Positions 1 through 12,642 of a stretch of DNA of 64,000 bases are shown piece after piece. The notes below the pieces were generated by a model. It searched no databases and was not told the DNA's origin. It saw only the letters and a list, made by a program, of their open reading frames with translations. The first letter of the stretch is position 1; each line of letters starts with the position of its first letter. Source of the DNA: Ischnura elegans. Lineage: Eukaryota; Arthropoda; Insecta; Odonata; Coenagrionidae. The position numbers were made by a program, and so were the translations under genes. Where the stretch lies: assembly GCF_921293095.1 (NCBI RefSeq), contig NC_060254.1, positions 1,674,001 through 1,738,000 on the forward strand. The letters are read 5' to 3'.

Positions 1-219
1 CTGCTGTGCAGGCGCAATGGAACAAGTGACCAGCAATGCCTGTCATGGACCACAAAATCACAATAGAGATGACTGTGAAGCCAATGGTCATCCACCGCTC
101 GCGCATTTGAATGGGTTTACTGAAGCCACCACCCGCGGAGCAGATGGTAAAGCTATCCCGATTTCACAGGAAAACGGCCATAATTAGGGCTGTCAGCCGG
201 AATTCATGTATGAAATAAA
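1..219 (+). CDS. Putative C-terminal coding exon of an unidentified gene, with polyA signal
   Basis: The frame is open from base 2 through a TAG stop at 185-187. It encodes about 60 residues rich in Asn, His, Gly and Thr and ends in ENGHN. An AATAAA polyadenylation signal at 214-219 lies just after the stop, as expected for a last exon with a very short 3' UTR. A CAG at 9-11 after a partly pyrimidine tract could be the splice acceptor. No domain is recognisable; the composition suits a disordered tail. The rest of the gene would lie outside the window. Seen: open frame, stop, polyA hexamer. Inferred: that it is an exon. A 60-codon open frame can arise by chance, so confidence is modest. Confidence 0.4.
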
Positions 220-1489
220 ATTATCTATGGAATTCACAACTTTAAAATGCTATCCCTTATTCCAAATATTGAAAGTCGCTCTGAGCTCGTTGTCACGTCG
301 AGGACATTTTTGAAATCGTTGAAAATGCGTCCCGAATAGCAAAATGAGAATCCACGTGACAGACAGGCGGGGGGAGGGGGTAAACCACCTTGTTATGGAC
401 CTCCCCCTTCAGTCTCATCTGTTTGGCCCCAGATGGAGCTGTCAGAATATTTGATCACTTGCAGCTAATATAAATATTTTATCCTCTGTAGTTTATTCTA
501 CTAAGATAAAAGCATAGAGAAAGAATGTCCGCTGTAATGATCACAGTAATCAAATTGCTCATTAAATTTTCATTATTTTTTACTGTGGCATTGTTTGAAA
601 ATTAAAACTCACGCATGATAATTCGTCGCCATTCCATCTCTCTAACAATTCACACCAAAAACTTGATGTGCTCAACACTTATGGGGATTAGTTGATGAGG
701 TCACGAACTAAACAGGCCGTGAGTCCTCGGTTTTGCTCATGATAGTAGCGTGGTTCAGACTTGTGAGATACTCCCTTCTTCAATGAAATGTTCAACCTGA
801 TCGAGTATGTGAGAAAACACCCTGATGACGTCACCGACTAATAGAATATGGGCGTCGCATTTTCTAACTTTAAATGAAGGGAAGGAATTCAAGAGCGGAA
901 AACATTTCTTTTTCGCCATGACTTATCTCCCTCCTCATTCAAGGGAATTCTTTAATTGAACGGGGGTTTTGATTCTGATGGAACGACCCCATTGAGCAAA
1001 GCCAGAAATACCACAAACTTAAAGTGCTACTACTCCAACAGAGAGGTTTAAAAGTGGATGACGGAGCCCAAAGTATTCTTCTCTACAGAGTTATTCAGCA
1101 CAGCCTGAAATTATGAGAATTTTGAGGTTCACCCGTATCCTGGTTAGAATAGGTGAGGGTGGACCCAGACTAAGCCACAGGTACGTGAGTAGCACACATT
1201 ATTTACACCGGGAGGGAGCCCATTATGTTCCTAACCCTCGAACACCCGTGCTATTTCAAGAATTTTTGCTTAGGTGCATTCGATCGGAATGTCATCATGT
1301 TACTCCTCGGCCATCAGAATGGAAATTACCGCACTCGGATCTTCCCTTTAGGTCATCCTAGTAGGTACTGATTTTCGGCTGATATCTACTTGCAGTCCTT
1401 TTCATATTTAATTTATTACTGCTTTACTTATTATGGGAATACAAATTTATACAGCATTCATTTTTTTCCTCTTCTATTCTTGACCTTGT
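220..1489. other. No recognisable gene
   Basis: AT-rich intergenic sequence. A short G-rich tract lies near 367-380. An 82-codon frame at 1113-1361 has no recognisable motif and looks like chance. Confidence 0.5.
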
Positions 1490-1830
1490 TTAATACATTT
1501 TATAATATATCTTGGAGTTTAGGTCAATGTTTTTTTTTTACGTTTCGATTTATTTAAAATCATCCTCAGGGCTATGAAAGAGAAAACATGAACCATATAA
1601 AATACAAATATGACAACGATATACAATATTTTTACATAAAAAAGTTACGATCGCGTTTTTTATATGGTAATATAATTTAAAGTATACACATATATGTATA
1701 AGAACAGAATAGAATACACAAAAAATTTTAACTTACCTCTTAACTTTGTAAATATTTACTGATGTTGTGTTACTAAGGTATTGCCACACCTAGTTACCTA
1801 AACTCCAAGAAATATTATAAAATATACAGC
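1490..1830 (-). repeat. Fold-back repeat with hammerhead-like core, possibly Penelope-derived terminal repeat
   Basis: A stretch at about 1497-1525 (containing CTTGGAGTTTAGGT) recurs inverted at about 1797-1825 (containing ACCTAAACTCCAAG), bounding a unit of about 330 bases. On the minus strand the interior holds CTGAGGA (1569-1563), a 5-bp stem (1561-1557 with 1551-1547) and GAAAC (1546-1542). That matches the CUGANGA / stem II / GAAA core of hammerhead ribozymes. Penelope-like elements are known to carry such motifs in their terminal repeats. There is no canonical cleavage triplet and no coding remnant, so it may be a solo, decayed terminal repeat. Confidence 0.4.
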
Positions 1831-4800
1831 ATTCATAAAGAACTTTTGAAAATAAAGATATTTAGTTCACAATTGTAAATAGCAGAGAGACGATTTAAGA
1901 GTTTTTAATTGAAAATAAAATTGAGCGAAAGAAGCGAGCGATACAAGAGAGTTGAAAAGGGAGCTTTGATAAGGAAAGAGGACGCATATAATGGATGAGT
2001 GAGGCAAGGCCGTAGCTGTGGCATTAATTTGGAACAGAAAAGCAGAGACTGAAGTTTGTTCCTGAACACATGAATAAAAATTCCGTCCCCGCAAAAAAGC
2101 GAAATAATTCGTCAATAAAAAAACACGTCGAGTGGAAAGCGCGCGTGAGGGAATTTCAGTGCAAAAGGGAGAATCACAAACAAGCGACGTGCGGAATGCG
2201 GAGGGGTGTGAGGGACCACGCAGCGCCCGTTGCTCCATCTACACTCACGCAGGAGAACTAACATTTTTGGATCCAAGCACGCATTTTCAGCGAAGTTAAA
2301 ACGCTCAAGAAGAATGCGAAAGCTGTTGTGGCTTACTGTGGCACTGCCGTGACTGTAATCAGCACATAATGAGCACATGAGAGCATTTTTTGATGGCAGC
2401 GGTAGAAAAAAAGTGAAACAACGAAGAAGAAATGTATTCAAACCCTCTTCCTACCGAGGAAATAAAATTAATTTTTGGCATATTACTGATCCCTCACAAG
2501 TAATAACTTCAACAAACTAAGTTTTAACTTTAATGAAATAATTATGAAAGTAAAACACACTCAGATTTTTTTATTCGGTAATTCTTGTATCGACTAAAAC
2601 ATTTTGTGGGCTTAAAAATAGCTGCTTTCATCATTATTTCATAACGGCCATAAGTTACTCATGAACACATTCATTGAAGCCATAATCATTGCCTTCGAAT
2701 TTAAAATACACTCGCTCACTATAGATCCATTGCCATTGACTTTTAATGCATTTTAATGCTTGGACTTCGATAATAGATCAAATGAAATCGAAATGGCCTC
2801 AATTCGGAATCTCTTTGCAGTCTCTTCGCAGTCAGTCAAACAGTCGACTTCAACGTGAAAACTGTGCTTAAGAAGAGCGAATCGATTAATTTCTACTATC
2901 GATAGTCATTGATACTATTACCTTTCAGAATCGAAGACTGACTACTGATTACTCTTTACTCACAATTAGTAGCTGCATCCAATTTCACTAATTTATAAGA
3001 GTTATAGGGTTGAAACTCATGACAAAAGGACTTATTAGGAATCATTTAAAGGTCAGAGACCAAACCGGAAAAATATCTCGCTTATGAACGTTCGATTACA
3101 ATATGGCACTTGGGCTAAAACTATACAAAACATTACATTAGTGAATAATTTTCGCGTATTTTTCGATAAATATTAATGTTTCTTGTAACAGCAGGATGAT
3201 GAATCACATACCCTGTATGAACCTGCAGTTTATAAAACTCAAAACAACCAGTTTTTGTGATAAACTGTATTGAAAAAGGTTTAGTAGTGTACAGGGTCGA
3301 ACGGTAAGCAAATAATAATATATTATTGTAAACCTATGGGGTAAATTCTGTCCCCTGGTGAGATCGCGAAACGTAAGCTGACAGAGGACGATTTAAAAAT
3401 CCTCAAATAAATCAACGAGACTCCTCTCCACCGGCTAACAGAGGAAAGGTCCCGAAGAGAGAAACACACGACGAAAGCAGACTCCGAAATAAACGAACCG
3501 CAGGGGACGCCATCAACTCAGGCCCACTCATAATATTCGGACATTGTACGCGAAACGCGGGAAAGACGCTTATTTCAATGGCATTCTTACGGGAGAGTTC
3601 CGTAAAGTCTGACTTCTGTATTTTGTCGCACATACGCGTCAATTCAATTTCATCTAACATATTTAGGCAATATGAAAAAGCATTAGTATTATTTCAGGCA
3701 GAGTTTTAAGCATTTACAACCAGAGAACAATAAAAATTTCGTAGCTTCAGAGTTTGAGAGACAATTTGGAATACTCACGCGGATAATTTGATGTGCCACT
3801 CCTCTTTATTTGAAACACCAATACATGATTGTACCCTACGGAAAAATAACTGGGCAAATGGCAAATGATAAACATATCTATTGACATGTGCCTTCGAGCA
3901 AAGAACAAGTAATTGTCCAAAATGGTATGAATTCTCCATGCAGTAGCGATTGCTTGCAAACTATGAGGAATGCTATAAACAAATACGCGTTCTTTAGCAA
4001 ATATAAACAGACCAAATAACGTAAAACAGGACTAATTTCAGAGTATCTCCAAAAGGACATCCACAACGATGGGCCTAATAATTTGAGACGGGTGACGATC
4101 GACATTCGGAAGTTTCGGTGAAGGTTGAGTTTACAACAGCCCCATGACACTTCCTATCCCACTCCATTGGGAACCCACGGTCTTTTATTGAAGTCGTTTC
4201 CTCAACCTGCCGCACGTTTGCCGGGGCGGCGCCACGTATTCTGGAGGGCAAGAATTAGCGGGTAAGTTAATTTCCGTATTGTTGAGCGCATACTACAGGT
4301 GATTGGAAATAGTCATTTTTGTAATTAATTAAGATTTAGTTTTCATTTATTTTCGAATGTTAGTCTTCTGCATTATTTCCTTATTGTTCTACATTAATAT
4401 TTCGTGGATATATATAGCGGATTTACTGAAAAAAGGAAAATGCCGTGGACGTGTGTGGTACCGCGTTACACCACTGGTTATGGCCACAAGACTTCGGGGA
4501 TTTCGCTTTTTAGAGTCCCCAAGGACCCTGAGAAGCGATGAAATAGCTGTACGATTCCTTTTTTTGGTGTGCTAAATCTCCAAAATTTATACATATTTTA
4601 AATTACAGGTTCTGCTGTTCCAGTGGTAAATGTCATTCACAGTGGAGGAATGAAGTAACACTGAGAAAATGCAAGATGTGCGACGGCTCTCATCAACTAT
4701 TCATCATTCTCTCCTACTAAATTGAATCTCTTAGAATGATTAGTAATTAGAAATAGAAATTAGTAATAGAAAGAATTAATAGAAATGTTAAATTGTGAGT

Positions 4801-5350
4801 ACTTAAACTTTATTTTTCATGACATTACCTTGCATTGATTGTATAAATAATCTCAGTTTCAATAGCGTTGTGTAATCGTTCTGGAAATGTAAATGTGTGT
4901 GTACATTATATAAGTTGGAAAAATGTGTATCGTTTTCATTCTTAATACCTCTTTCGATGATTTCTTTTAATGCAGCTGTTATCGATGGTGCCTGCAACTC
5001 TCATGAAAAGTACATTTACCGCGTATTAGCAGTATTAGCCTGTGGTTTCTGTCGTACCACTCATCTTATTTTTGGGCGAGGGATAATATTTCAGATTTGC
5101 CAGCACCTGAAAGTGATCAGATATCCGCAAATCCCTCGGATTATATCCATTGCACTGTTTTCGTGGAAGTTTATTCGGAAATTATTAGCAAAATCTCTTT
5201 CGTTCTTATCTTTCATATGGTATTTTACTTCCTTAACTCTCAAATTATTCCTTTGGTGAGTCGGCAAGCATCGTTATAAAATACCCTTTAACGGTAATAA
5301 TGGTACTTCCGGAAATTATTCACCCTGTTCAACGATTAAATATGCCTATT
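1831..5350. other. No recognisable gene
   Basis: AT-rich sequence with short frames only (up to 123 codons on the minus strand at 1867-2238), none with recognisable motifs. A GC-richer patch at 4165-4265 ends in GGGTAAGT, which could be a splice donor, but no exon is supported. Confidence 0.45.
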
Positions 5351-5354
5351 CTAT

Positions 5355-5580
5355 ACCCCAGGGGCGGATCCAGGATTTCTTTCTGGGAGGGGCACAAGCA
5401 AGGCCGTATCCAGGATTTTGTTCAGGGGGGGGGGCACAAGGATACCTTGTTACACAAAACGAACGAAATGATAATGGGACCGTATTAAAAATAACATATT
5501 TTTAAGGGTCTGGGGGGGGGGGGGGCACGTGCCTCCGTGCCCCGTGCCTCCGTGCCCCCCCTCCCTGGATCCGCCTATGC
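5355..5580. mobile_element. MITE with GGGGCGGATCCAGGA-type terminal inverted repeats
   Basis: The left end reads AGGGGCGGATCCAGGA near 5361 and the right end reads CCCTGGATCCGCCTATG near 5561-5578, giving terminal inverted repeats of about 14-16 bases. The interior is G-run rich (5425-5435 and 5511-5525), includes a second partial end-like copy at about 5403-5420, and has no coding capacity. This is the structure of a non-autonomous DNA transposon. A target-site duplication was not resolved. Confidence 0.6.
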
Positions 5581-5584
5581 TATA

Positions 5585-6345
5585 CCCGCAAAACGTCCTT
5601 AGGATAGAATCATTTTTTTGGGTTTGCTGTGCCCTGCCATTATTATTATCACTTGATCGAGACTAAGGAGATTAAAAACATTAACATACGTCGAACTTCA
5701 TAAGAAGTATTTCACTTCGGCCTTGGTAAGAAGCCGTTTGCGTTTCTGATATTATATCTGTTAATAGTGTTTGAAAGCAAGGAATAACATCTATTTTCTT
5801 ATAAGGCCGTGGAAACATGCCGATGGGCTCAGAGGCAATGGTGCGTACGATAGCTTCTATGACAACTTATATTAACGTTTACCACAAGAGAGCTATAAAT
5901 AATTATTTCCTTAAAAATACCTTTCCTCACTACATAAGGTTTTAACTGCTGACAATCTTTCGTTATGGCTGTAACTGATTGTACAAAGGTATGGAAGCAG
6001 ACGAAGCTGAAATCCAACGCCTTCCATTTGATTAATACTCACGTATGAGAACGATTTCTAGGTATCTTTCGCTATAAGATGCTAAGTGCATATGAACTTG
6101 TTAACTAGTAACCACTGTCGATGTGTTTATATTCATTTTTGCCATAAATTAGTTCATAATTACTGAAGTATCGTATACAGATACGTAGGAAACTTGCCCT
6201 TCAGGATAGGTGGCGCCCCTACCGGCCTCAACGGGAAACGGCTTCATTAAATGACCATGCCTGAACGGAGAGTGTCCAGACCTTCTCATATTCTAAGACC
6301 GTGGTTTACAATAATTATAGGTATACCAGGGCATTTGTGTGAATA
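5585..6345. other. No recognisable gene
   Basis: AT-rich sequence without recognisable coding or structural features. Confidence 0.45.
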
Positions 6346-6530
6346 ATTACTATGGCAACCGATTTCAACTATTTGTTAGAGTCCGTTGCTACCACGTGGA
6401 GGTCCCACGTTCAAAGTTTCCTGCAGGCGTTTTTTCCTCTTTTTTAATTTCTTTTGCAGAAACTTACGTTTAACTCCTAATTTTATAATTTTCAATCAAT
6501 CAATGTTTTTCTTGGTGGAAAAGTATTCAC
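6345..6530 (+). repeat. Dispersed repeat, tRNA-like SINE remnant (copy 1; copy 2 at 46482-46660)
   Basis: Starting at ATGGCAACCGAT, this shares a collinear diverged similarity with 46482-46660. Shared blocks include ACGTGGAGG, a GTTCAAAG/GTTTGATA block resembling a pol III B box, a T-rich tail segment, and TAATTTTATRATTTTCAAT. Two independent copies in the same orientation argue for a SINE or similar short repeat. The A box is not clear. Confidence 0.35.
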
Positions 6531-6601
6531 ATATGCACGCTACGTAGGTTTTATAACCCTTTCGATTTTGATAGTTTTTATCGAACTGCTGTGGCCATTT
6601 C

Positions 6602-6660
6602 GGTAACAAATACCAAACCAGTTTGATAGAATTTATCAAACTGGTTTGGTAGTTATTACC
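6602..6660. repeat. Perfect 18-bp stem hairpin
   Basis: Bases 6611-6628 and 6634-6651 are exact reverse complements separated by 5 bases. Imperfect pairing extends outward to GGTAA at 6602 and TTACC at 6660. It could be a small palindromic MITE core or an RNA hairpin. No adjacent gene or uridine-rich terminator suggests a role. Confidence 0.6.
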
Positions 6661-6884
6661 GAATTTTTCAAAGTTCCATATGAAACGAAAAGTTTGATAA
6701 ATTTAACGAGAATTGGACAGTTCTGACTAAATGCTTTTTCAGTGTACCAACACAGGCATTTCCCATTGTGTTGACTAAGTGGAAAAAAGACGTTTCGTTG
6801 GCGGAAGAGGAATACGAGTGGTATCAATCGTATACCCCCCTTTCCCTCTTATGTTTTATGTTATATTAATCCTTTACAAAATAG

Positions 6885-7300
6885 GGGGATGAACAGTGTA
6901 TTCATCCCTTAAAAACTTTTCCATTAGCTACCATGTCAAATGTCATAAAAAACGAAGAAAAATGGTTATTTTAGTGTTTTTTAATTTTTTTTTTCAATTT
7001 TCACCCCCTGAATCTTTTCAACCCCTGTGAAGTTTGTCTCTCTCTTGACCCTGATAGCCTTAAAACGTCAGTTTTTTCAATCAGAAGCAGATAACATTTG
7101 TAAAACTCACTTGAAAAGCAATAAGTTTAGATAAGGGGCTGTTTTCCCAAATTTAGAGGTTGCGTAAAAAATGGAGGGTGATAGAAAAAAACGGAGGTCA
7201 TTTTCGGATTCAGCGACCCAAAATTAGCCATAAACACCCTAAATTGTAGCCGGGCAGTTTTTGAACTATTTTTTTGCAGAACAGTGTCTCCAGAGTAGTC
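6885..7300 (-). repeat. Dispersed repeat family R1, copy 1
   Basis: This segment matches 35310-35720 in inverted orientation along about 400 bases. Shared blocks include AACAGTGTATTCATCCCTT, TTTCACCCCCTRAAT, CTGATAGCCT, AAAACGTCAGTTTTTT, AATCAGAAGCAGATAA, CGGATTCAGCGACCC and AAAATTAGCCA. No terminal inverted repeat, tail or coding capacity was found. It is a moderately conserved interspersed repeat of unknown class. Confidence 0.7.
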
Positions 7301-7304
7301 ATGT

Positions 7305-8990
7305 GATTCCTTGCGTTCAATTCTCAGCAAAATGTTAGGCGAAGATAATTTATATTCATTTCTCTTTTGCCAGAGAGAGAAATTTCAACAAAATCACAAA
7401 TTACAATTATTTCACTATGAAATTGAATTACTGATCTTTAGCAGTTAAGATTTCAATTTGAGCTATGCATGGGGAATATGTTATAATCGGCAGAAAATCA
7501 CTACAAATATCCCCACACATCGAATCTGAAAATATGTCCGCTCGTATGAGGGAAATGCAAATGGTATACTGTAATGTATGACAAATCCATATAGTCTGGT
7601 GTACACGTCTAAGTTGACCACTATCGCAGAAGCTCCACACTAATGCTCCAATGAATATCAGCACGCTTCACAAAGGCAGGAGAAGAAAAAAAAGAGGTGA
7701 GGGTTGCGGAAGGGAAATATTTTCATCCCCATTTCTTAGTAGAAAAAATAAATTAAATATTGCCTCAACATTAATGCGTGACAAGAAATAAATTGAAATA
7801 AAAAGTTATTTGTAATTGCATTTGCTGATCACGTACTTCTATCACCATTTTTCCCTTGCAATGCGTAACGATCAATTCAAACTCATTCAGCTTAGTTAAT
7901 AGAATCACACGCCATCAATAGATTCGTACTTTGTTCGCAGTGCATCGTATTCACAGTCCACATGCAGAGCGTGTTAGTTGCAGTTTTATTTTATTCTACT
8001 TTCAAAAACTTATAACAAATTAGAATCAAATGCATAATATTAGTAGCCCTGAGGAAAAATAACAGCTGTGTCGGTGCTGCCCACAAGCAAAATATAACAT
8101 TCTGACGACACCTACAACAGCAGTATGTTTTTATTATGTGAGTCATTAAATTTGTAGAAACGGTTTGTACAGTATGAAAAACATTGTAAAATGGAGATGA
8201 AGGTATCAATAAAAACATTTTAATAGTAGAATCTATTGAACTCAAAAGTATGCAACCAAATCGCACAGAAACTATAGCGACAACAAAATGTTACAAATAA
8301 ATTTTCACTCTGTACATTTTATGACACAACAGAACACAAGCGATCTTCAATATTGAATGTAGTAAACGGTCACATTTTGACAATCGAAGAAATGACCCAA
8401 GAGACTTTGATGATGCACTTTGGTGTGGCAGGCGGTTATAAGTCATGCAAGGGCACCAATTTCATAGAATTTCTTTAAAGGTCAATGAATTAGTCGATTG
8501 CCATAGCAGCTGTAGTAGTCAAATTCAATGTCTTATCAAGAAGCTTTTTGTTGTGGTGATTAGTTGCGATAAAAATAAACAATTGAAAGGTGCGCGGCGA
8601 TAGGTCGATGGCCTCTGACAACTGTGCTATCCAGTTGGAGTTGAATGGCGTGGGTAGCTCTCATCCCTCCTAGCGATGCGATGCGATGCGATGCGATCCT
8701 CCCCTCCACCTAAAAAATCTGCCGCCCATCCCATTCGAATTGGGAACTCCGGGAGCCACTTGACCTGTCGCACAGCCTAGCGGCAACCCTCGGAACTTCC
8801 TCACAATACCTCTGCTACTAATCGAAACAGTCTCGAAGTCTCGGCCCTGTTATGCGAGAGAGCAAAAATACATCGTATTTGACGAAATAATTTTGCACGT
8901 TTCATTGGGGATGGGAAGGTAGTCTAAATTTGTTAATTTCATCTATTCTTAAGGATTTTCATGTCAAAGTGTCTATTCTCTCACTAAATC
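7305..8990. other. No recognisable gene; short GATGC microsatellite
   Basis: AT-rich sequence. A run of about five GCGAT units lies at 8672-8697. The following block at 8700-8830 is GC-richer but has no recognisable exon. Confidence 0.45.
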
Positions 8991-8999
8991 CTTTCCTAT

Positions 9000-9610
9000 T
9001 ATCTTTTCACTCCTAAATAATTATTCTCACTTCGCCACCTCCTCCGCGTATTTCACCCAAGGCCTTCCTACGCCTTCTAACCTTCCACCCCTCCATTACC
9101 AATGACCAACTCCAACTCGACCATCGCGTGGCCTCCGATGAAATTCACCCGCACTATCATTCCCAAAACACTCTTTCCCTCTTTCCACTCACACCATTCC
9201 ATTCCTCCATGTTACCACATTACGAAAGCTTCTAACTTTGACTTCTCCACTGCATCCGGACATTGGCCGTGCTCACTTCGTTAGAGAAGCATGCTTCATA
9301 CTTGAGTCCTCATGATAATAGCTTCCTCATTTCAAGGCTTATATTTTCAGGGGTAAGAAGACCCCTTATTTTGAAGAATATCCTTTCCGCTTGACTATTT
9401 CCTTCATGCTCCTTCCGTCACCGTTTACCCTGGCAACTGGCTTCACTGGTTTCTCAAGCAACCAGATTCGTTCACCTCCCCAAACATGTAGAATCCTCGC
9501 ATCAATTTTCAGCCTACACCTATATACCCATTGACATTTCCATGTTTCATAGAATTTTCTTCACATCCCTCTTTGCCTCTTCCATGATCTCAGTTTTGTA
9601 CTTGAAGATA
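9000..9610 (-). pseudogene. Decayed RTE-type retrotransposon fragment
   Basis: Translated on the minus strand in shifting frames, this matches the C-terminal part of the intact RTE at 55.4-57.6 kb. One piece near 9320-9400 reads QAERIFFKIRGLLT then PENISLEMRKL, against QAKRAFYKKKNLLT and VENTSIEVRKQF in the intact copy. Near 9230-9290 there are pieces like RTQV-SMLL and DAVEKSKLEAFVMW. Stops and frameshifts interrupt it throughout. The frame is not expressible, and this copy is clearly older than the two other RTE copies here. Confidence 0.65.
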
Positions 9611-9619
9611 AACTATTAA

Positions 9620-12480
9620 AGAGCTAGATGATGTTGAGGCATTATCTCCTTCAATTGATCTATCCTGGGAAACTCGTTGCCTCATTAAGAGTACATGTTG
9701 CATAGGTAGGACAAGTTGAAAACGCAATTTTGTATAGTATCCAAATATATTAGAAAAAAATTATTTAATTCAATTATTCTATGTGATTTTCAACATGATA
9801 TGTGCACAGAGCTCAATGCTCTTTGATAATTTAGAATAAATTATTTTATAACAATCATTGCGTTCAAGAATACAACCTTCACATCATGCACGCTATATTG
9901 TCATGGGCAATCGGTCTCTTTGTAGATTGGAGTAATACTAAAACATTAATCAACAAAAATTATAAAACTTACACCTTACGCAAAACACAAGACGATATCC
10001 AAAAAAAAGACTTTTCCTCAAAACTCATGAACGGTAATGATCGTAAGATGTATCCATTTGGATTCAGATGATAATGAAATCGCAAGGCAGCAAAGGTTGA
10101 GCGACGGGAAAATGACTGCGGGTGAGACAAGGGGGAAGGAGATTTTAAAATATGAAGGGGAGAGAAGGTCTCTGAAATGATGAATAGCCACGCACACTCG
10201 TGGGGAAAAAGAAAATACAAAGTAATTGGTGACGCACGATGTGGAAATGAGTCGCACATCGAGTGATGAAGGATGGACGATTCCATTCGTCGACTTCACT
10301 TGCACTCTCCACACGAGTTCCACTCTCGCTTCCACGTCAAAATAATGTGCTTTGGAGGTTTGGCCTGCGCCCGAGTTAATGTCACAGAACTTATATAGGT
10401 TGAAGTAAAATTATTTGTTCGGTCTTGACATATTTTCATAGGTACGATTGACTCAAGGACACTGATGTAAAAATCAAATAACAAACTCCGTGAATCCTAA
10501 TATCACTCAATTTTTAACGACGCCTACTGCGAAACTCATGCTAAAAATAAATTCCAATACCTGGAGCATTAATATTTTACTAAAATCTGAAAAAATATCA
10601 CTTTATAAAAATATAACGGCTCGTTTCATATTTTACGCCAATATCCAAAATCGTAATTGTACAAATAATAATAATCATTGTACAAATCATACAGCATGAC
10701 GTAAAAAAATGTAAAATTCAATTAAATGGAAAAATAAAACAGTTGATTTTCAATTAATATATGATGTTAAAATATATTAAAATTCCTTAATATAATTAAT
10801 GTAAAAGCATATATCACTATCGTGAGAGGTAATATAATCTGCGCTATTTTTAGGAATTAATTAGTGTGCAAATAATAATGTATTTCTATCGAATGATTCA
10901 TAGGATGATAAGAATAGATTATATATATCCCTAAAACGTTATAAGAAATTTCTTTCCGCAAGCAATACAAATTGGTCGCCGTTTCATCAGATCTGCCTCA
11001 CCCTTTGCTCTAAAGACTTCATCCCTCTCAACCCACATCTTCTACTCTTCGCTTGATTATTCCGACTCCTCACATTCCGACATTTATTCCGCCTCTGCCT
11101 GCGTGCGTGGCGCTGCGAAGACGGCACCTTGCCTTCATGAGACATGCGCATTTGAAGAAAAAGAGAGAGAGAAAGGCAAGTAGAGAACGCGAGATATCGA
11201 GAGACAATCCCCTCCGTAACTCCGTTGAAGCCACCTGGTGGTGCATACTTGAAGTTAAAGTTTATTAAATATATCTTGCTGCTTTCAAATTATTCTTACC
11301 ATCTGCCTATATTCCTCGTCAGCCCCACAATAAGAGTTTTTAATGTGTATTTTTAGCTAAAATGCCTGTCTCAGTGCTTCATTGCGATCGATTTATTGAA
11401 AAAAAACATCATTTGCGTAATGATTACCATTATAAAATAGTTTATAGCGTATGTAGAGTCTTCCGCGAAGTGGCGCAGAGGGTGCAGCTTCCACGCCCAT
11501 TCAACTTCGAGGCAACCGTTCGTGGAGACAGCGGCTGCAGGCGTATTTAGGTTTGATTTGGAAGAAAGCCTTCAAACCTGAAGACGCACGCTGCAAAGGC
11601 GGCGATACTGTCGTCACGCAGATAAATGGAGGACCTAATGGAAACCTGGTTTCGCCTAGTTTGGCACGAATTCGATTGCAACTGATCGTCAAGAAGGCGA
11701 GCCCTTCCTCGCGAGCAACGGTTTCGCTGGGTCCCGAAACGGAATCACTTAACCATGGGCAGCGCTCCCTCTCCGTCTTTCCTCTTATGCCTCGCATTTC
11801 TCTAAAGCTGTGTTGAGAATTACTGTGTACCTCGGAGTTCGTGAGAGCCTCCTAAAATATGACCTTGCTGTGCGGGTAACTTCTGGGGTAACTAATACGA
11901 AAAAGTCTAACTGGAAAAGAATCCTCAACATAATTGACCCTATTAACTGGCAGGGTAGTGGTCAAAATGAGGTTGAAGTGTATCTCAAAACAATTGACTT
12001 TTATTCGCAGATAAAGTAATAATAATAATAATCCAAAAATCAAATTGAGATTTGTAAATACGCATGAAATCCCAGGATGCAACACAATTAAAGGAATCAG
12101 GCTGTTGAAAGTAGTAGCACCTTAATTACTAAATAATCTAAACTATGGCTGTAAAAATTTGAAAACAAATGATAAGTTGAGAGATAATTAAAAGTATGGT
12201 CAAGGCCGTTTATCAGGCCCGGGGGAAGAGGTACCAGCGTCCGCCACTCCGCCTATAGTTGGAGTAAGATATAACTCAAATATATTTTTTCAATTTTAAT
12301 GATGAAGTACTTTCAGATATTCGTATTTTTATTTTTATTGATATTTTTGACATTATTACATAACGCAAAGTAATATTTTCATTCGCACATGTGTTTATGT
12401 TTTGAATCGTTTCAACGGACATTGCGCACCGATCCATTCCGTCCATCAGCTGTGTTGTTGTTGTCGTCATACTCGTTGTG
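9620..12480. other. No recognisable gene
   Basis: AT-rich sequence with short frames only. The 11460-11810 block is GC-richer and carries overlapping 87- and 98-codon frames on opposite strands (11553-11816 and 11501-11797), neither with a recognisable motif. A short ATA run (12017-12030) is present. Confidence 0.4.
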
Positions 12481-12565
12481 GGCCGTGTTCTTTTTTGCTT
12501 TTAACGCAGAAAAGGTTTGTTAATTGACAATTTTCTGGAAGTGTAGTGACATTTAACGCCTCAAA

Positions 12566-12642
12566 ATGCAAGATAAATGTGCAGTTAGGGGTTGTCAATC
12601 GAAAGATTGCAAGTTTTTTCGATTTCCGCGAACTGTTTCCAG
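12566..12642 (+). CDS. Exon 1 of a THAP-like gene
   Basis: ATG at 12566 opens 25 codons and ends AG/GTGAGT, a strong splice donor at 12642/12643; unspliced reading hits TGA at once, so splicing is needed to extend the protein. The peptide carries CAVRGC (C-x4-C) followed by KFFRFPR, matching the start of a THAP zinc finger, whose full form is C-x2-4-C, then FxxFP, then a distant C-x2-H. THAP domains bind DNA and occur in transcription factors and P-element-type transposases. The second zinc-binding pair and the conserved Trp and AVPSIF-like box are not in this exon and were not found downstream. It could be a truncated host gene, a pseudogene or a transposase-derived exon. Confidence 0.6.

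Noticed and set aside
8672..8697. CRISPR-like or regulatory array
   Set aside because: It is a simple five-unit GCGAT microsatellite without spacers.
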